From Acidobacterium sp. (lineage in GTDB: Bacteria > Acidobacteriota > Vicinamibacteria > Vicinamibacterales > UBA2999), in NCBI GenBank assembly GCA_002737365.1, contig NSIL01000021.1:1-47329 (forward strand): DNA of 47,329 bases, written 5' to 3'. Positions within the stretch are counted from its first letter, which is position 1. Every line of letters begins with the position of its first letter. The position numbers and the translations under genes are program-made. Under the pieces are notes generated by a model. The model did no database searches and was not told where the DNA came from. It saw only the letters and a program-made list of their open reading frames with translations. Shown here piece after piece: positions 10,004-18,816 of this stretch.

Positions 10004-11084
10004 CCAACGACCACTCCTGCTCCTGACCATCGCTGCCTGCGGACTCATCGCCCTGTTCTTTGGGCCGGTCGCCGCGCGGCAAGGCTCACCAGCCGATACG
10101 CGCCCGCCCGGCACCAACTACAAGGCGCCGGCGTGGACGTTCAACAAGATCACTGACGGCGTGTATCACGCCGTGGGTACCGGCAGCCTGGTGGTGATGT
10201 CGAACGCCACCATCATCGAAGGCGATCGCGATGTCCTGGTCGTGGATTCGCAGGTCTCGCCCGCCGGCGCGTGGGCGCTGCGCGAAGAACTGAAGGCCAT
10301 CACGCCGAAGCCCATTCGCTGGGTCGTCAACTCGCACTACCACTTCGATCACGCACACGGAAACCAGATCTACGGCCCCGAGGTGGAGATCATCGGCCAC
10401 GAGTTCGCACGCCAGCAGATCCTTGCCGGCAAGTCGCAGGACTCACCCGCCCGCGAGTTCTACGTCGGCGGCGTGCCGGCGCAGATCACGGAGCTCGAGA
10501 CGCGGCTCGCGGCAGTAACCAACGACAAGACGCGCACGACCATCCAGAGCCAGCTCGACATCCAGCGCAATCATCTCGCGAGCACCAACGCGGTAAAGCC
10601 GACGCCACCGACGATGACGCTGACCGAGACCTTGACGCTGCATCGCGGCGGGCGCGAGATTCGCATCCTGTTCCTCGGCCGCGGCCACACCGCCGGCGAC
10701 GTCGTCGTCTACCTGCCCAAGGAGCGCATTGTCGCGACCGGTGATCTGATGGTGAACGGCACGTCGTACATGGGCGACGCGTTCATCATGGAATGGGTCG
10801 ACACGATTGCCGCGATAAAGAAACTGGACATCGGCACCGTGCTACCGGGACACGGCGCCGCGTTCACCGACCTGGCCAAGCTGGATCATTGGCAGGCGTA
10901 CCTGCGCGACTTCTGGACACAGGCGCAGAAGTTCCACAAAGCGGGCACGCCTTGGGAGGAAGCGGCCAAGCAGGTGGACCTGCGCGGCAACGCGGTCAAC
11001 TTCCCGGCGATCCGCACGGTCGGCATCACGCCGAACCACGGCATGCGCCGGGCTTACGAGATGCTCGACGGCAGGGTCAAGTAG
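9996..11084 (+). CDS. Secreted metallo-beta-lactamase-fold hydrolase
   Basis: 362 residues. The signal peptide MTRQRPLLLLTIAACGLIAL is cut near VAARQG. The dinuclear zinc site is intact: NSHYHFDHAHGN gives H114, H116, D118 and H119. GRGHTAGDVVVYLP supplies the next His near residue 230, and VLPGHG the last near 285. A roughly 60-residue helical insert (AQITELETRLAAVTNDKT onward) sits between the second and third motifs. The fold is shared by beta-lactamases, lactonases and glyoxalase II-like enzymes, so the substrate is open. The start is set by the mirrored promoter. An 18-nt inverted repeat (GGAGAT-TCTCGT-ATCTCC, 11133-11150) lies about 50 nt after the stop and may end transcription. Confidence 0.88.
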   Translation: MTRQRPLLLLTIAACGLIALFFGPVAARQGSPADTRPPGTNYKAPAWTFNKITDGVYHAVGTGSLVVMSNATIIEGDRDVLVVDSQVSPAGAWALREELKAITPKPIRWVVNSHYHFDHAHGNQIYGPEVEIIGHEFARQQILAGKSQDSPAREFYVGGVPAQITELETRLAAVTNDKTRTTIQSQLDIQRNHLASTNAVKPTPPTMTLTETLTLHRGGREIRILFLGRGHTAGDVVVYLPKERIVATGDLMVNGTSYMGDAFIMEWVDTIAAIKKLDIGTVLPGHGAAFTDLAKLDHWQAYLRDFWTQAQKFHKAGTPWEEAAKQVDLRGNAVNFPAIRTVGITPNHGMRRAYEMLDGRVK

Positions 11085-11157
11085 TGGCCAGCGCTTCACG
11101 TGTGCGAGCTGCAGCCGGTGCTGCCGCCGCTGGGAGATTCTCGTATCTCCTGGGGAG

Positions 11158-11854
11158 ATGGAAGTGCTTCGGAAGCGCGCCGATGGCGCGTGCGTGTTTC
11201 TGCTGGCCATCCTGAACCGAAACGACGGCGACCACGGCCGCGACCTGCGGCTCAATGTCCGCCGGATGGCGGCGCTGTTGGACGACCTGACCCGTAGCCG
11301 TGTTTACCCGACTGTCCGACGTGGACTTTGCGGAGTACCTGCGGCTGACGGTCCCCTATGCCGCGGCCACCGACACGGACGTGCCGCCACAGAGTCCTGG
11401 CCTGGTTGGCCGACTGCTGCAGCGCGGCTTTCTCTTCGTGGTGGCGGCCGCCCGTCTCAAGCTCGATCACCCAACCATGCCGCGGCTGACGCTGCGTCTC
11501 AGGACCTTCTGGTTACTGGCGCACGTGCACGGCCTGGCGCCACCAGTTGATCGCGTCAATGTGTCAGCCCTGGAGGGACAGCACCTAGATGTGAACGCTC
11601 CCGAGATTCAGCCCATCGCGTATCACTACCTGCGGGCCAGCCTCGAATCGCTGGGGGCCAATGAACGCGCGGTGCTGGATGACGTTGCGGTCACGCTGTC
11701 GTACCTGAATGCCGGCTGGCCAGCGGCACCGACGCCCTGCGCGTGTTCGCCCGCGCGTAAGCCCCTACCGCAGCGGTTGCAGCCACTCGGCAATCACGGC
11801 GGCCGTATCGACGCCGGTCGCCTGTTGAATCAACCCGGGCAGTTCGTCATTTGA
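11158..11854 (+). pseudogene. Possible frameshifted hypothetical gene in a 680-nt gap
   Basis: Between the MBL gene and the M61-like gene no intact recognised gene is seen. The ATG at 11158 reads VLRKRADGACVFLLAIL and continues to RMAALLDDLTRS. Near 11298 the coding-like pattern moves to the next frame (from GTG 11300: FTRLSDVDFAEYLRLTV), then RGFLFVVAAARLKLDHPTM, RTFWLLAHVHGLAPPVDR and PIAYHYLRASLESLGANER. The two halves together look like one helical protein of roughly 200 residues broken by one base. The second frame stays open to 11854, overlapping the convergent gene antisense, but its coding-like character fades near 11760. I do not recognise the family. It could also be two chance open frames. 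Confidence 0.3.
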
Positions 11855-13213
11855 GAACGCCCGGCGTTCGCGCGCCGACCAGGCCACCAGGAACCTGAAC
11901 GCGTCCTGCAGGCTCTTGGCCCCCTGTGACTCCGCACGAATGCGATCGTCGATGGCCGCCGCCATCAACCCGCCGCGCGAGAACACCAGGCGCCCGGTGC
12001 GAAAGTCCTCGGCGTACCGCGTCGACGCGATGCGGCTGAGGTCCACCAGAGTCAGGCGCTTGAGGAACGGCGGCGCGTTGGCGACGTTTGGACGGAACCG
12101 CCGATTCAGCATGCCCTCGCGAAAGGCCACCGGGTCAGGAGTACCCGGGGCCAGCGCCATGATCGCGGCGTACTGGCCGAAGCCTTCCGCAAACCAAATT
12201 GAATCAAGCACCGGTGCCAGTTCCCATTGAAACGGAAAGTAACCGTGACCGTAGGCGCGCTTGGGCACCCACGCGTGCGAGATGTGATGCGCGAAGTTAT
12301 AGAGCACCCGGGTGTCATCGTCTGCGGTTGAGGTGGCGGTCAGGCCGGTGGTTGCGGCCAGGTAGTAGGTGCTGGAGCCCAGGTGCTCCATGCTCATCCC
12401 GTACTCGTGCTGCGGTGACAGCGCCGTCAGCAGTTCCTGGTGCACGGTGTAGTGCGCGAACGGGACCGTGCCAAAGTAGTCGGCGACCCGCTGAAAGGCA
12501 GACACGGCCAGCCGGCCCACGCGGTCAAAGTCGACCGGGCCTTCCGCATACCCCGCGAGGTAGAGCGGCGCCGGTCGGTCGGCCACCCGGCGAATGGTCG
12601 CGCGCGGGCCCATTACGACCTGGCCGTCGGCGAGTTCATAGAAATCAGCCAGCCGCGCCTCAACGGCGGTGGTCGTCACGGGCCACGACGGCGCCAGGGT
12701 TGAGAACACCGGCCAGCCGGCCGGTCCCTGCACGCGCAAGCGCGCCGGCCGCGTCTCGTAGCCATCCACAAAAGCAAATACGGAATAGCCAAGCACGCCG
12801 AGGTAGCCGTCACGAATACGCGACGCATCTGAAGCCGCCCGCACCTCCCGCTCCATGCGCTGCAGATCGACGCGATAGGTGACGCGCGTCGAGCCTGCAC
12901 TCAGTTTCCAGCGCGGACCTTCTTCGCGCTCGAGGCTAGTGCTGCGCCCATCGGTCGCGAATGCGCGCACCTCGGTGACAAACGCGTCGTAACGCTGCTC
13001 GCCGTAGCCCATGGGAATGGCCCGAGGCATGACGAGCGAACGCGGCTCGGCGAGCGGCGACCCCCAGGCGATCTCAATCGCGACCGAGGTATCACCGGCA
13101 TTCGCATAGTGAAAGCGGTAGGCAATCTCGGCCTGTGGCGACTGGGCCGTGACTGCGGCGACAAGTGTCGCCGCCACCAGCATGGCGATTCCTGCGACCC
13201 GGCTGATTCTCAT
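11765..13213 (-). CDS. M61-like (glycyl aminopeptidase-like) secreted protein lacking the catalytic Glu
   Basis: 482 residues with the signal peptide MRISRVAGIAMLVAATLVAA. The beta-rich N-terminal domain is followed by a thermolysin-like segment resembling M61 peptidases. The zinc motif, normally HExxH-x-W-N-x-K-R, here reads FAHHISHAWVPKR: H309 and H313 are kept but the catalytic Glu is His310. The third ligand E343 is kept in SIWFAEGFGQYA. The C-terminal PDZ domain of classical M61 enzymes (about 600 residues) is absent. Metal binding without normal peptidase chemistry, or a changed reaction, is inferred. It diverges from the MBL gene at 13247 across a 33-nt promoter. Confidence 0.7.
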   Translation of the reverse strand: MRISRVAGIAMLVAATLVAAVTAQSPQAEIAYRFHYANAGDTSVAIEIAWGSPLAEPRSLVMPRAIPMGYGEQRYDAFVTEVRAFATDGRSTSLEREEGPRWKLSAGSTRVTYRVDLQRMEREVRAASDASRIRDGYLGVLGYSVFAFVDGYETRPARLRVQGPAGWPVFSTLAPSWPVTTTAVEARLADFYELADGQVVMGPRATIRRVADRPAPLYLAGYAEGPVDFDRVGRLAVSAFQRVADYFGTVPFAHYTVHQELLTALSPQHEYGMSMEHLGSSTYYLAATTGLTATSTADDDTRVLYNFAHHISHAWVPKRAYGHGYFPFQWELAPVLDSIWFAEGFGQYAAIMALAPGTPDPVAFREGMLNRRFRPNVANAPPFLKRLTLVDLSRIASTRYAEDFRTGRLVFSRGGLMAAAIDDRIRAESQGAKSLQDAFRFLVAWSARERRAFSNDELPGLIQQATGVDTAAVIAEWLQPLR

Positions 13214-13246
13214 GGCGGAAGTGTATAGTTAGTGTAGATTTACCCG
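13214..13246. promoter_or_regulatory. Very short divergent promoter
   Basis: Only 33 nt separate the two start codons. On the plus strand TAGATT (13235-13240) ends 6 nt before the ATG at 13247. On the minus strand TATACA ends about 8 nt before the ATG at 13213. No Shine-Dalgarno is seen for either gene. Both transcripts would be leaderless or nearly so, and the two promoters must overlap. Confidence 0.45.
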
Positions 13247-14236
13247 ATGGATATGTCGCGTTCGCATCGCCTGGCACTGGCCGGCGTCTGCCTGCTGATT
13301 TCGGAGGCGCTCGCTGTGGTGCCGGCCAACGCCCAGCCACCCTCGGGACACAAGGTCGCGAGCCTCGAGATCAAGATCCTGTCGACGATGCTGGCGGACG
13401 AGGGGTTCGGGGAATGGGGATTTGCGGCGCTGGTCCAGGTCGACGGCCGCAAGCTCCTGTTCGATACCGGCGCGCATGAAGACACCGTGCATCGCAACTT
13501 GAAGGCGATGAATCTCGATCTGTCGGACGTCGAGCTGGTGGTGCTCAGCCACAACCACGACGACCACACGGCCGGCCTGCTCACGCTCAGGCGGCAGTTC
13601 GCGGCGAAGTCCGCCAGGTCGCTGAGCAAGGTCTACGCCGGCACGGGCATTTTCCTGCCGCGGGTGGGCGCCAACGGCGCCGCCGACGACCGCATGGGCC
13701 GGCTCAAGCGTGATTACGAAGCCACCGGCGGCGCCATCGTCGAGGTGAGCAAGCCGACCGAGATCCTGCCCGGCGTATGGCTGACCGGGCCGGTCCCGCG
13801 CGTTCACCCGGAGCGAAACTGGAGTGCGACCGGCAAGGTTCGCACTGCCTCCGGCGACGTCGAAGATACCGTGCCTGAAGACATGACGCTGGTGATTCAC
13901 ACCGCCCAGGGTCTCGTCTATCTGTTCGGCTGCGGCCATGCCGGAGTGATCAACACGCTCGAGCACGGGCGCAAGACCATCGCTCCGGCGCCGGTCAAGG
14001 CGGTGATCGGCGGACTGCATCTGTTCGCCGCCACCGACCAGCACCTGGCGTGGACCGCGGCGCAGCTGAAGGCCTTCGGCGTCCAACAACTGCTCGGCGC
14101 ACACTGCACCGGGATTGAGTCGGTCTACCGCATCCGCGACCTGGTGGGTTTGACGCGGCAGACGTGCCTGGTGGGCGCGGTCGGGGCGTCGTATTCGCTG
14201 GCGAAGGGGATTACCGCCGGACGGGTCGCCAAGTAG
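13247..14236 (+). CDS. Secreted metallo-beta-lactamase-fold protein of the COG1237 type
   Basis: 329 residues with an N-terminal signal (LALAGVCLLISEALAVVPAN, cut near AQPP). The metal site reads VLSHNHDDHTAGL. FDTGAHEDTVHRNLKAM, VYAGTGIFLPRVG, FGCGHAGVINTLEHGRK and VIGGLHLFAATDQH are typical of the COG1237 group, whose archaeal members are linked to dihydropterin-ribofuranosylaminobenzene phosphate chemistry. Those homologues are cytosolic, whereas this copy carries a signal peptide. A different, periplasmic substrate is therefore likely. The last 26 bp overlap the convergent peptidase-lactamase fusion gene. Confidence 0.85.
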   Translation: MDMSRSHRLALAGVCLLISEALAVVPANAQPPSGHKVASLEIKILSTMLADEGFGEWGFAALVQVDGRKLLFDTGAHEDTVHRNLKAMNLDLSDVELVVLSHNHDDHTAGLLTLRRQFAAKSARSLSKVYAGTGIFLPRVGANGAADDRMGRLKRDYEATGGAIVEVSKPTEILPGVWLTGPVPRVHPERNWSATGKVRTASGDVEDTVPEDMTLVIHTAQGLVYLFGCGHAGVINTLEHGRKTIAPAPVKAVIGGLHLFAATDQHLAWTAAQLKAFGVQQLLGAHCTGIESVYRIRDLVGLTRQTCLVGAVGASYSLAKGITAGRVAK

Positions 14237-17200
14237 CCGCAGCCGAGGCGTCGACGGTGCCGCCGAAGTGGTCGGCGACGATGGCGGCAATGCGGGCCTC
14301 GGCCTCGTGAATCTCCTCGGTCGTGCCGCGATGGTGGCCGGCAAAAGCCACGAGCACGATCGGCGTTCCCTTCACCCAGAGAATGCCGGCATCGTTGGCC
14401 ACCCAGGGCTGCCCATCACCGGTCTTGTGTGCCACTTCGACATCCGCGCCCAGGTAACGCGGGAAGCGATTGTTCACCTGTTGGCGCTTGAGGATCGACA
14501 CCATCAGCGCCGAGGCCTCCTTTGACACCAACTCGCCCTTGGCCATCAGCGCAAACAGCCGGCCCGTCTCGCGCGCCGTGCTGCGGCCGAAGTAGAGTCC
14601 GGTCTCTTCGACGACCTTGCGAAACGCCTCACCGACGGCCGCCTCGCCGTACTTCGCAAACGGAAACTGGACCGTGCGATCGCCACCGGCATCCCGATAG
14701 GAAGGATCGAGCTGCGACAGCCATCGTCGGTCCCACTCGAGATCGGAAAACCGAAGCCTGGTGTTAGGCAAACCCAGGCGGGCCATCGCGCGCGTCACTT
14801 CCTCCCGGCCGACCAGGTCGCCGAGCGCGTCGGTGGCTTCGTTGTCGCTGATGACGATCATCAACGTGAGGAGGTCCTTCACGGTAGGCTGGAGCCCGGC
14901 GTCGAGGGCGTAGAGCACACCCGAGGGGATCCGGCGCTGGCCGGCCGTCAGGGTGATGCGATCCGAGAGCGACAACCGGCCGTCGCGCACCCGCTCGAGC
15001 ACGGTCGCCATCAGCGGCACCTTGATGACGCTAAAAGTCTCGTACGGCGAATCGGCATCGATGGCCACGCGCTCGCCGGTTGCGACGTTCTCGACGTACA
15101 CGGCCAGGCGGCCGTCGACCTCGTCGCGCACCTGTCGCAGCCTGGATTCGAGGGACGTGGCAGCGGCGCCGGGCGGCAGGTCCGCGGCGGCGGCGTCGGC
15201 AAGCGCGGTGTTGCGCGCGAGCGCCTCGGCCACGAGCGACAGCTGGGCGGCCGCGCGCGTCCAGTCACCCTGTTCCGCGGCTTCGGTGATGCCCGGTAAC
15301 GTCATGGCGGCGTAGGTATAGCGCGGCGCGTAGAGCAGGTGCTTGAACCACGAACGCCCGGGAATGCCCTCCTCGTGCAGCCAGTTCTGCTCGAACTGCC
15401 GGAGGCGCCGGTTGACGCGGCTGGCCACCTCTTGCGGCGGACCACCGGACGCCATCACTGCCTCCAGGCGCGCGTTCAATCTCCGGCCCGACGCGCGCAG
15501 CGCCCTCACGCCGTTGACGAGACGCGAGACATCCAGCCGATCGCGCACGCCCGAGATCTCGTCAAGGTGGCGAACAAAGTCGCGAACAGAGGCCGCGTAC
15601 GACTCCACATCCAGTGGCGGGATTTCGGCATTCGCCAGCCGCAGCGCCATCGACCCCCAGAGCTCGGTCATCAGCTGGTGATAGCGGTACCCGGGATCGC
15701 CGATCTGGTTGATCCAGTAGTGGCTGTCATATGCCGAGTGGTAGACGCCGTACGGGCCGTTGAACCCCATCTCGACCACGGGAAGACCGACGTGATTGAT
15801 GAACACCGTGTGATCCGACCCGCTGCCAATCTTCGTGACGGCCAGCGCCTGGTCGGGCAGCGTCCCCTCCTTCGGGCCGTCGCTCTCCCCCTCCGGACGG
15901 CCCCACGCCTCGTAGAGCGACACACCGGACGGGTCGCGCAACTCTTTGGTCAGGTCTACCACCATGGGCGCCAGGGATCCGACGGCCGACAGGTCGAGGC
16001 GAGGCCCGGACGCGGACGAATCGACGTTCAGGTACGCGATCGCCTTCTGCCTGAGCTCCGCGGCAAACTGCTCCCCCCATTCGGTGGAGCCGGTGAGGGT
16101 GACTTCCTCACCGTCCCAGGCACAGAACACCAGCGTCCGCTTGGGGCGCGTGCCTTCCTGCTTGAGTCGCCCGAGCGACTTGGTCAGCTCCATCATCGAC
16201 GCCGTGCCGCTCGACGGATCGACGCCGCCAAAGACCCATGCGTCGTGATGGTTGCCCAGCACTACCCACTCGTCGGGCAACTCACTGCCGGTGATGCGGC
16301 CCTCGACCACGTAGTTAGGCTGCACGTCGGTGCGCATCTCGATCTGCAGGTGCATGCGCGCCACTTCGCCGCCGAGCCGATACTCGACCGGCAGCGCGCC
16401 TTTCCACTCGGCCGGCGCCAACGGTCCGCCGAGCTTCTCGAGAATGGGCTGAATGTCGCGATAGGACATGGGCAGGGCCATGATCTTCGGCACCGACACC
16501 GCGTCGCCAATCGGAATGCGTTTGGCGCCGGGTGTGGACGCCCAGCCCGGCGTCAACGGGTCGCCGGGCACCATGTAATCATAGGCGATGCCTCCGCGCT
16601 GCAGATGGCTCGCCGGTCCCCACGGCCCTTTGGGGAACGCCTCGCCCTTCCCGTAGCCGTCCTCCTGCGGGTCCGAGTAGACAATCATCGCGGCCGCACC
16701 TTCCCGCTCGGCGGTGAGGGCCTTGAACCCGCGATAGCTGTAGGGGTTTGAGTAGCGGACGATGACAATCTTGCCCCTGGGATCGATGCCGTTGCGGCGC
16801 AGCACGTCGTAATCGGCAGGATTCCCGCTGTTGGCGTAGACCACCGGCGCGGTAACGTCGCCGGACGCCGAGAAGGACAACCACGCGCCGCTGATGGCTT
16901 TCTGCGAAGAGTCCGGGTCTTCCTTGTAGGGATCCTCCCGCAGCGATGGCACGTAGCGGATCGGTGCCACGAGCTCGGCGCGGACCTTCCTGGGATTGGA
17001 CGACAGCACGTCGTAGCGATGCACGACGACGCCGTCCAGCCCTTGCGCTTTCCACTTCGCGGCGATGTAGTTGGCGATCTCGCGCGTGCGCACTGATGTG
17101 GCCGGGTGCGGCTTCGCCGTGAAGTAGCGGTGCCACGCCTTGATCGATTCGGTTTGCGGCAGTTCCCTCAGACGGCGCTCGATCGCACGCTCGGCGAGTG

Positions 17201-17318
17201 ACCCCGCCGGCGAAAAGCCGCGAATGGGCGCCGTGACCGGTGCGTCCTGGGCACCTGGCCCGACGCCAAGGAGGACGACGGCGACGAGCGCGGCGGCAAG
17301 CGAACGAGAGGAAGACAT
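14211..17318 (-). CDS. Fusion: M28 glutamate-carboxypeptidase-II-like peptidase plus serine beta-lactamase-like domain
   Basis: 1035 residues from the ATG at 17318 (AAAGG 7-8 nt upstream; signal MSSSRSLAAALVAVVLLGVG). Residues about 60-340 hold the N-terminal part and a protease-associated domain. Residues 345-560 are the M28 catalytic domain with all zinc ligands: H357 (NHHDAW), D367 (GGVDPSSG), E404/E405 (DGEE), D433 (NVDSS) and H527 (VYHSAY). Residues 570-700 are the transferrin-receptor-like dimerisation domain, where family members normally end. Residues 725-1020 add a class-A-like beta-lactamase domain with S763-V-I-K766, S824-D-N826 and K965-T-G967. No clear ExxLN omega loop is seen. 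Both active sites look intact. A periplasmic role on peptides or peptidoglycan fragments is inference. Confidence 0.9.
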   Translation of the reverse strand: MSSSRSLAAALVAVVLLGVGPGAQDAPVTAPIRGFSPAGSLAERAIERRLRELPQTESIKAWHRYFTAKPHPATSVRTREIANYIAAKWKAQGLDGVVVHRYDVLSSNPRKVRAELVAPIRYVPSLREDPYKEDPDSSQKAISGAWLSFSASGDVTAPVVYANSGNPADYDVLRRNGIDPRGKIVIVRYSNPYSYRGFKALTAEREGAAAMIVYSDPQEDGYGKGEAFPKGPWGPASHLQRGGIAYDYMVPGDPLTPGWASTPGAKRIPIGDAVSVPKIMALPMSYRDIQPILEKLGGPLAPAEWKGALPVEYRLGGEVARMHLQIEMRTDVQPNYVVEGRITGSELPDEWVVLGNHHDAWVFGGVDPSSGTASMMELTKSLGRLKQEGTRPKRTLVFCAWDGEEVTLTGSTEWGEQFAAELRQKAIAYLNVDSSASGPRLDLSAVGSLAPMVVDLTKELRDPSGVSLYEAWGRPEGESDGPKEGTLPDQALAVTKIGSGSDHTVFINHVGLPVVEMGFNGPYGVYHSAYDSHYWINQIGDPGYRYHQLMTELWGSMALRLANAEIPPLDVESYAASVRDFVRHLDEISGVRDRLDVSRLVNGVRALRASGRRLNARLEAVMASGGPPQEVASRVNRRLRQFEQNWLHEEGIPGRSWFKHLLYAPRYTYAAMTLPGITEAAEQGDWTRAAAQLSLVAEALARNTALADAAAADLPPGAAATSLESRLRQVRDEVDGRLAVYVENVATGERVAIDADSPYETFSVIKVPLMATVLERVRDGRLSLSDRITLTAGQRRIPSGVLYALDAGLQPTVKDLLTLMIVISDNEATDALGDLVGREEVTRAMARLGLPNTRLRFSDLEWDRRWLSQLDPSYRDAGGDRTVQFPFAKYGEAAVGEAFRKVVEETGLYFGRSTARETGRLFALMAKGELVSKEASALMVSILKRQQVNNRFPRYLGADVEVAHKTGDGQPWVANDAGILWVKGTPIVLVAFAGHHRGTTEEIHEAEARIAAIVADHFGGTVDASAAATWRPVRR

Positions 17319-17424
17319 CAGGGAGCCTTTCGCGGGGATGACTGCCTGCATTCTAGCTCGCTCAGAGCGGCCCGTGACGCGTTGGCCGACAATTACCAAG
17401 AGCCATTTGCCACGCGCCGTTGTC

Positions 17425-17436
17425 TAATACTTCCAC
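17425..17436 (+). promoter_or_regulatory. -10-like element directly before the barrel gene
   Basis: TAATAC (17425-17430) ends 6 nt before the ATG at 17437 and there is no Shine-Dalgarno, so the transcript is probably leaderless. No good -35 hexamer is seen at the usual spacing. Confidence 0.35.
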
Positions 17437-18747
17437 ATGAATCGTCTCGCGTCACCGCTGTCACTTCCGGCCATCATTCTTGGGATCACCCTGCTCGCGA
17501 CCGGCGCCGCCGCGCAGAGCCCCTCAGCCATCACGCCACTGGACCGGCCGCTGCGGGTTTTTCTGGACTGCCGCGCCGGGGGCTGCGACCAAGAGTTCTT
17601 TCGCACCGAGCTCGCGTGGATTGACCATGTCCGCGACCGGAAGGACGCCGATGTTCACGTCCTCGTCACCGCGCAAGGGACCGGCGGCGGGGGGACGGAA
17701 TACGCCGTCCGGTTCATCGGCCACGGTCAGTGGGAAGGCCAGGAAGACACCTTGCGACGGAGCACCGAGGCGGCCGAGACCGACGACGGCCGGCGACGCG
17801 CGCTGGCACAGGTCTTTGCGCTCGGCCTCGCCAGGTTCGCCTCAGCCACACCGGCTGGCGTGACCTTGCGAGTGGCGCCGGCCTTTGCCCCGGCGCGAAG
17901 CAGTCAAACGACGGCTGCCGACGACGCCTGGAACTTCTGGGTCTTCCGCACCAACTTCAACCTCAACCTGAACGGCGAAGCCACCAGCGATTTCACCAAC
18001 CTCAACGCCAACCAGTCGGTCAACCGGACGACGGCGGACTGGAAGATCAACTTCAACGCCGGTGTGGCTTACAACGAGAGCGCGTACGAGCTGAGCGACG
18101 GCGACACCTTCCGCTCGTATCGCCGCGGGTGGAACCTCAACAACCTGACGGTGAAGAGCGTGGGCGAGCACTGGTCGGTCGCCGCCAAGGCGGGCGCCTC
18201 ACGAAGCAGCTTCAACAACCAGAAGTTGAACGTGCGGATCGCGCCGGGCTTCGAATACAACGTGTTTCCCTACAGCGAGTCGACCGAACATGAACTGACC
18301 GTGCAGTGGACCACCGGCATCAACCGCTTCGTCTACGACGAGATCACCATTTACGGCAAGACCGAGGAAACCAAGTGGGACCAGACGCTGATGACGCGGC
18401 TCAATCTGCGCCAGCCCTTTGGCACCGTCAGCCTGACGGTCGAGGCCGCGCACTACATCGGCGACCCGGGGAAGTATCGCGTGGCCATGTTTGCCGACAA
18501 CGAGTTGCGGATTACGCGGGGCCTCTCGCTGCGCCTCGACGGCAGCTACCAGATTCTGCACGACCAGCTCTACCTTCGATTGGGCGAGGCCAGCGACGAG
18601 GAGATCATCGCCCGCCAGCGTCAACTCGCGACGTCGTACCGCTTCTTTCTAGCCGTGGGATTCACCTACCGGTTCGGGTCGATTAACAACAACGTCGTCA
18701 ACCCTCGGTTTGGTGGTGGGGGTGGGGGTGGGGGTGGCGGCGGGTAG
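17437..18747 (+). CDS. Uncharacterised secreted two-domain protein with C-terminal beta-barrel and poly-Gly tail
   Basis: 436 residues with a signal peptide (MNRLASPLSLPAIILGITLL, cut near AAAQS). Residues about 36-150 form a compact alpha/beta domain (RPLRVFLDCRAGGCDQEFFR, DADVHVLVTAQGTGGGGTEY, LAQVFALGLARFASATPAG). I recognise the pattern as recurring in uncharacterised proteins of Gram-negative phyla but know no function. From residue 165 on, alternating strands with many Asn and aromatics (FRTNFNLNLNGEATSDFTNL, FLAVGFTYRFGS) indicate an outer-membrane barrel. After the expected terminal strand come NPRFG and a run of about 11 glycines, an odd extension encoded by a G-rich tract at 18713-18744. 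It diverges from the peptidase-lactamase fusion with a 118-nt gap. Confidence 0.75.
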   Translation: MNRLASPLSLPAIILGITLLATGAAAQSPSAITPLDRPLRVFLDCRAGGCDQEFFRTELAWIDHVRDRKDADVHVLVTAQGTGGGGTEYAVRFIGHGQWEGQEDTLRRSTEAAETDDGRRRALAQVFALGLARFASATPAGVTLRVAPAFAPARSSQTTAADDAWNFWVFRTNFNLNLNGEATSDFTNLNANQSVNRTTADWKINFNAGVAYNESAYELSDGDTFRSYRRGWNLNNLTVKSVGEHWSVAAKAGASRSSFNNQKLNVRIAPGFEYNVFPYSESTEHELTVQWTTGINRFVYDEITIYGKTEETKWDQTLMTRLNLRQPFGTVSLTVEAAHYIGDPGKYRVAMFADNELRITRGLSLRLDGSYQILHDQLYLRLGEASDEEIIARQRQLATSYRFFLAVGFTYRFGSINNNVVNPRFGGGGGGGGGGG

Positions 18748-18816
18748 ACTGCCTGCCCCGTGCCGGCTTCGAGTCGCCGGCCTTCCGGCCGACCCGAACC
18801 TGTCATAAGTTCGCCG

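Noticed and set aside
14952-15045. Reading the beta-lactamase motifs as an antibiotic-resistance gene
   Set aside because: The domain is the C-terminal part of a 1035-residue exported peptidase and lacks a clear ExxLN omega loop. Resistance cannot be claimed from the motifs alone.
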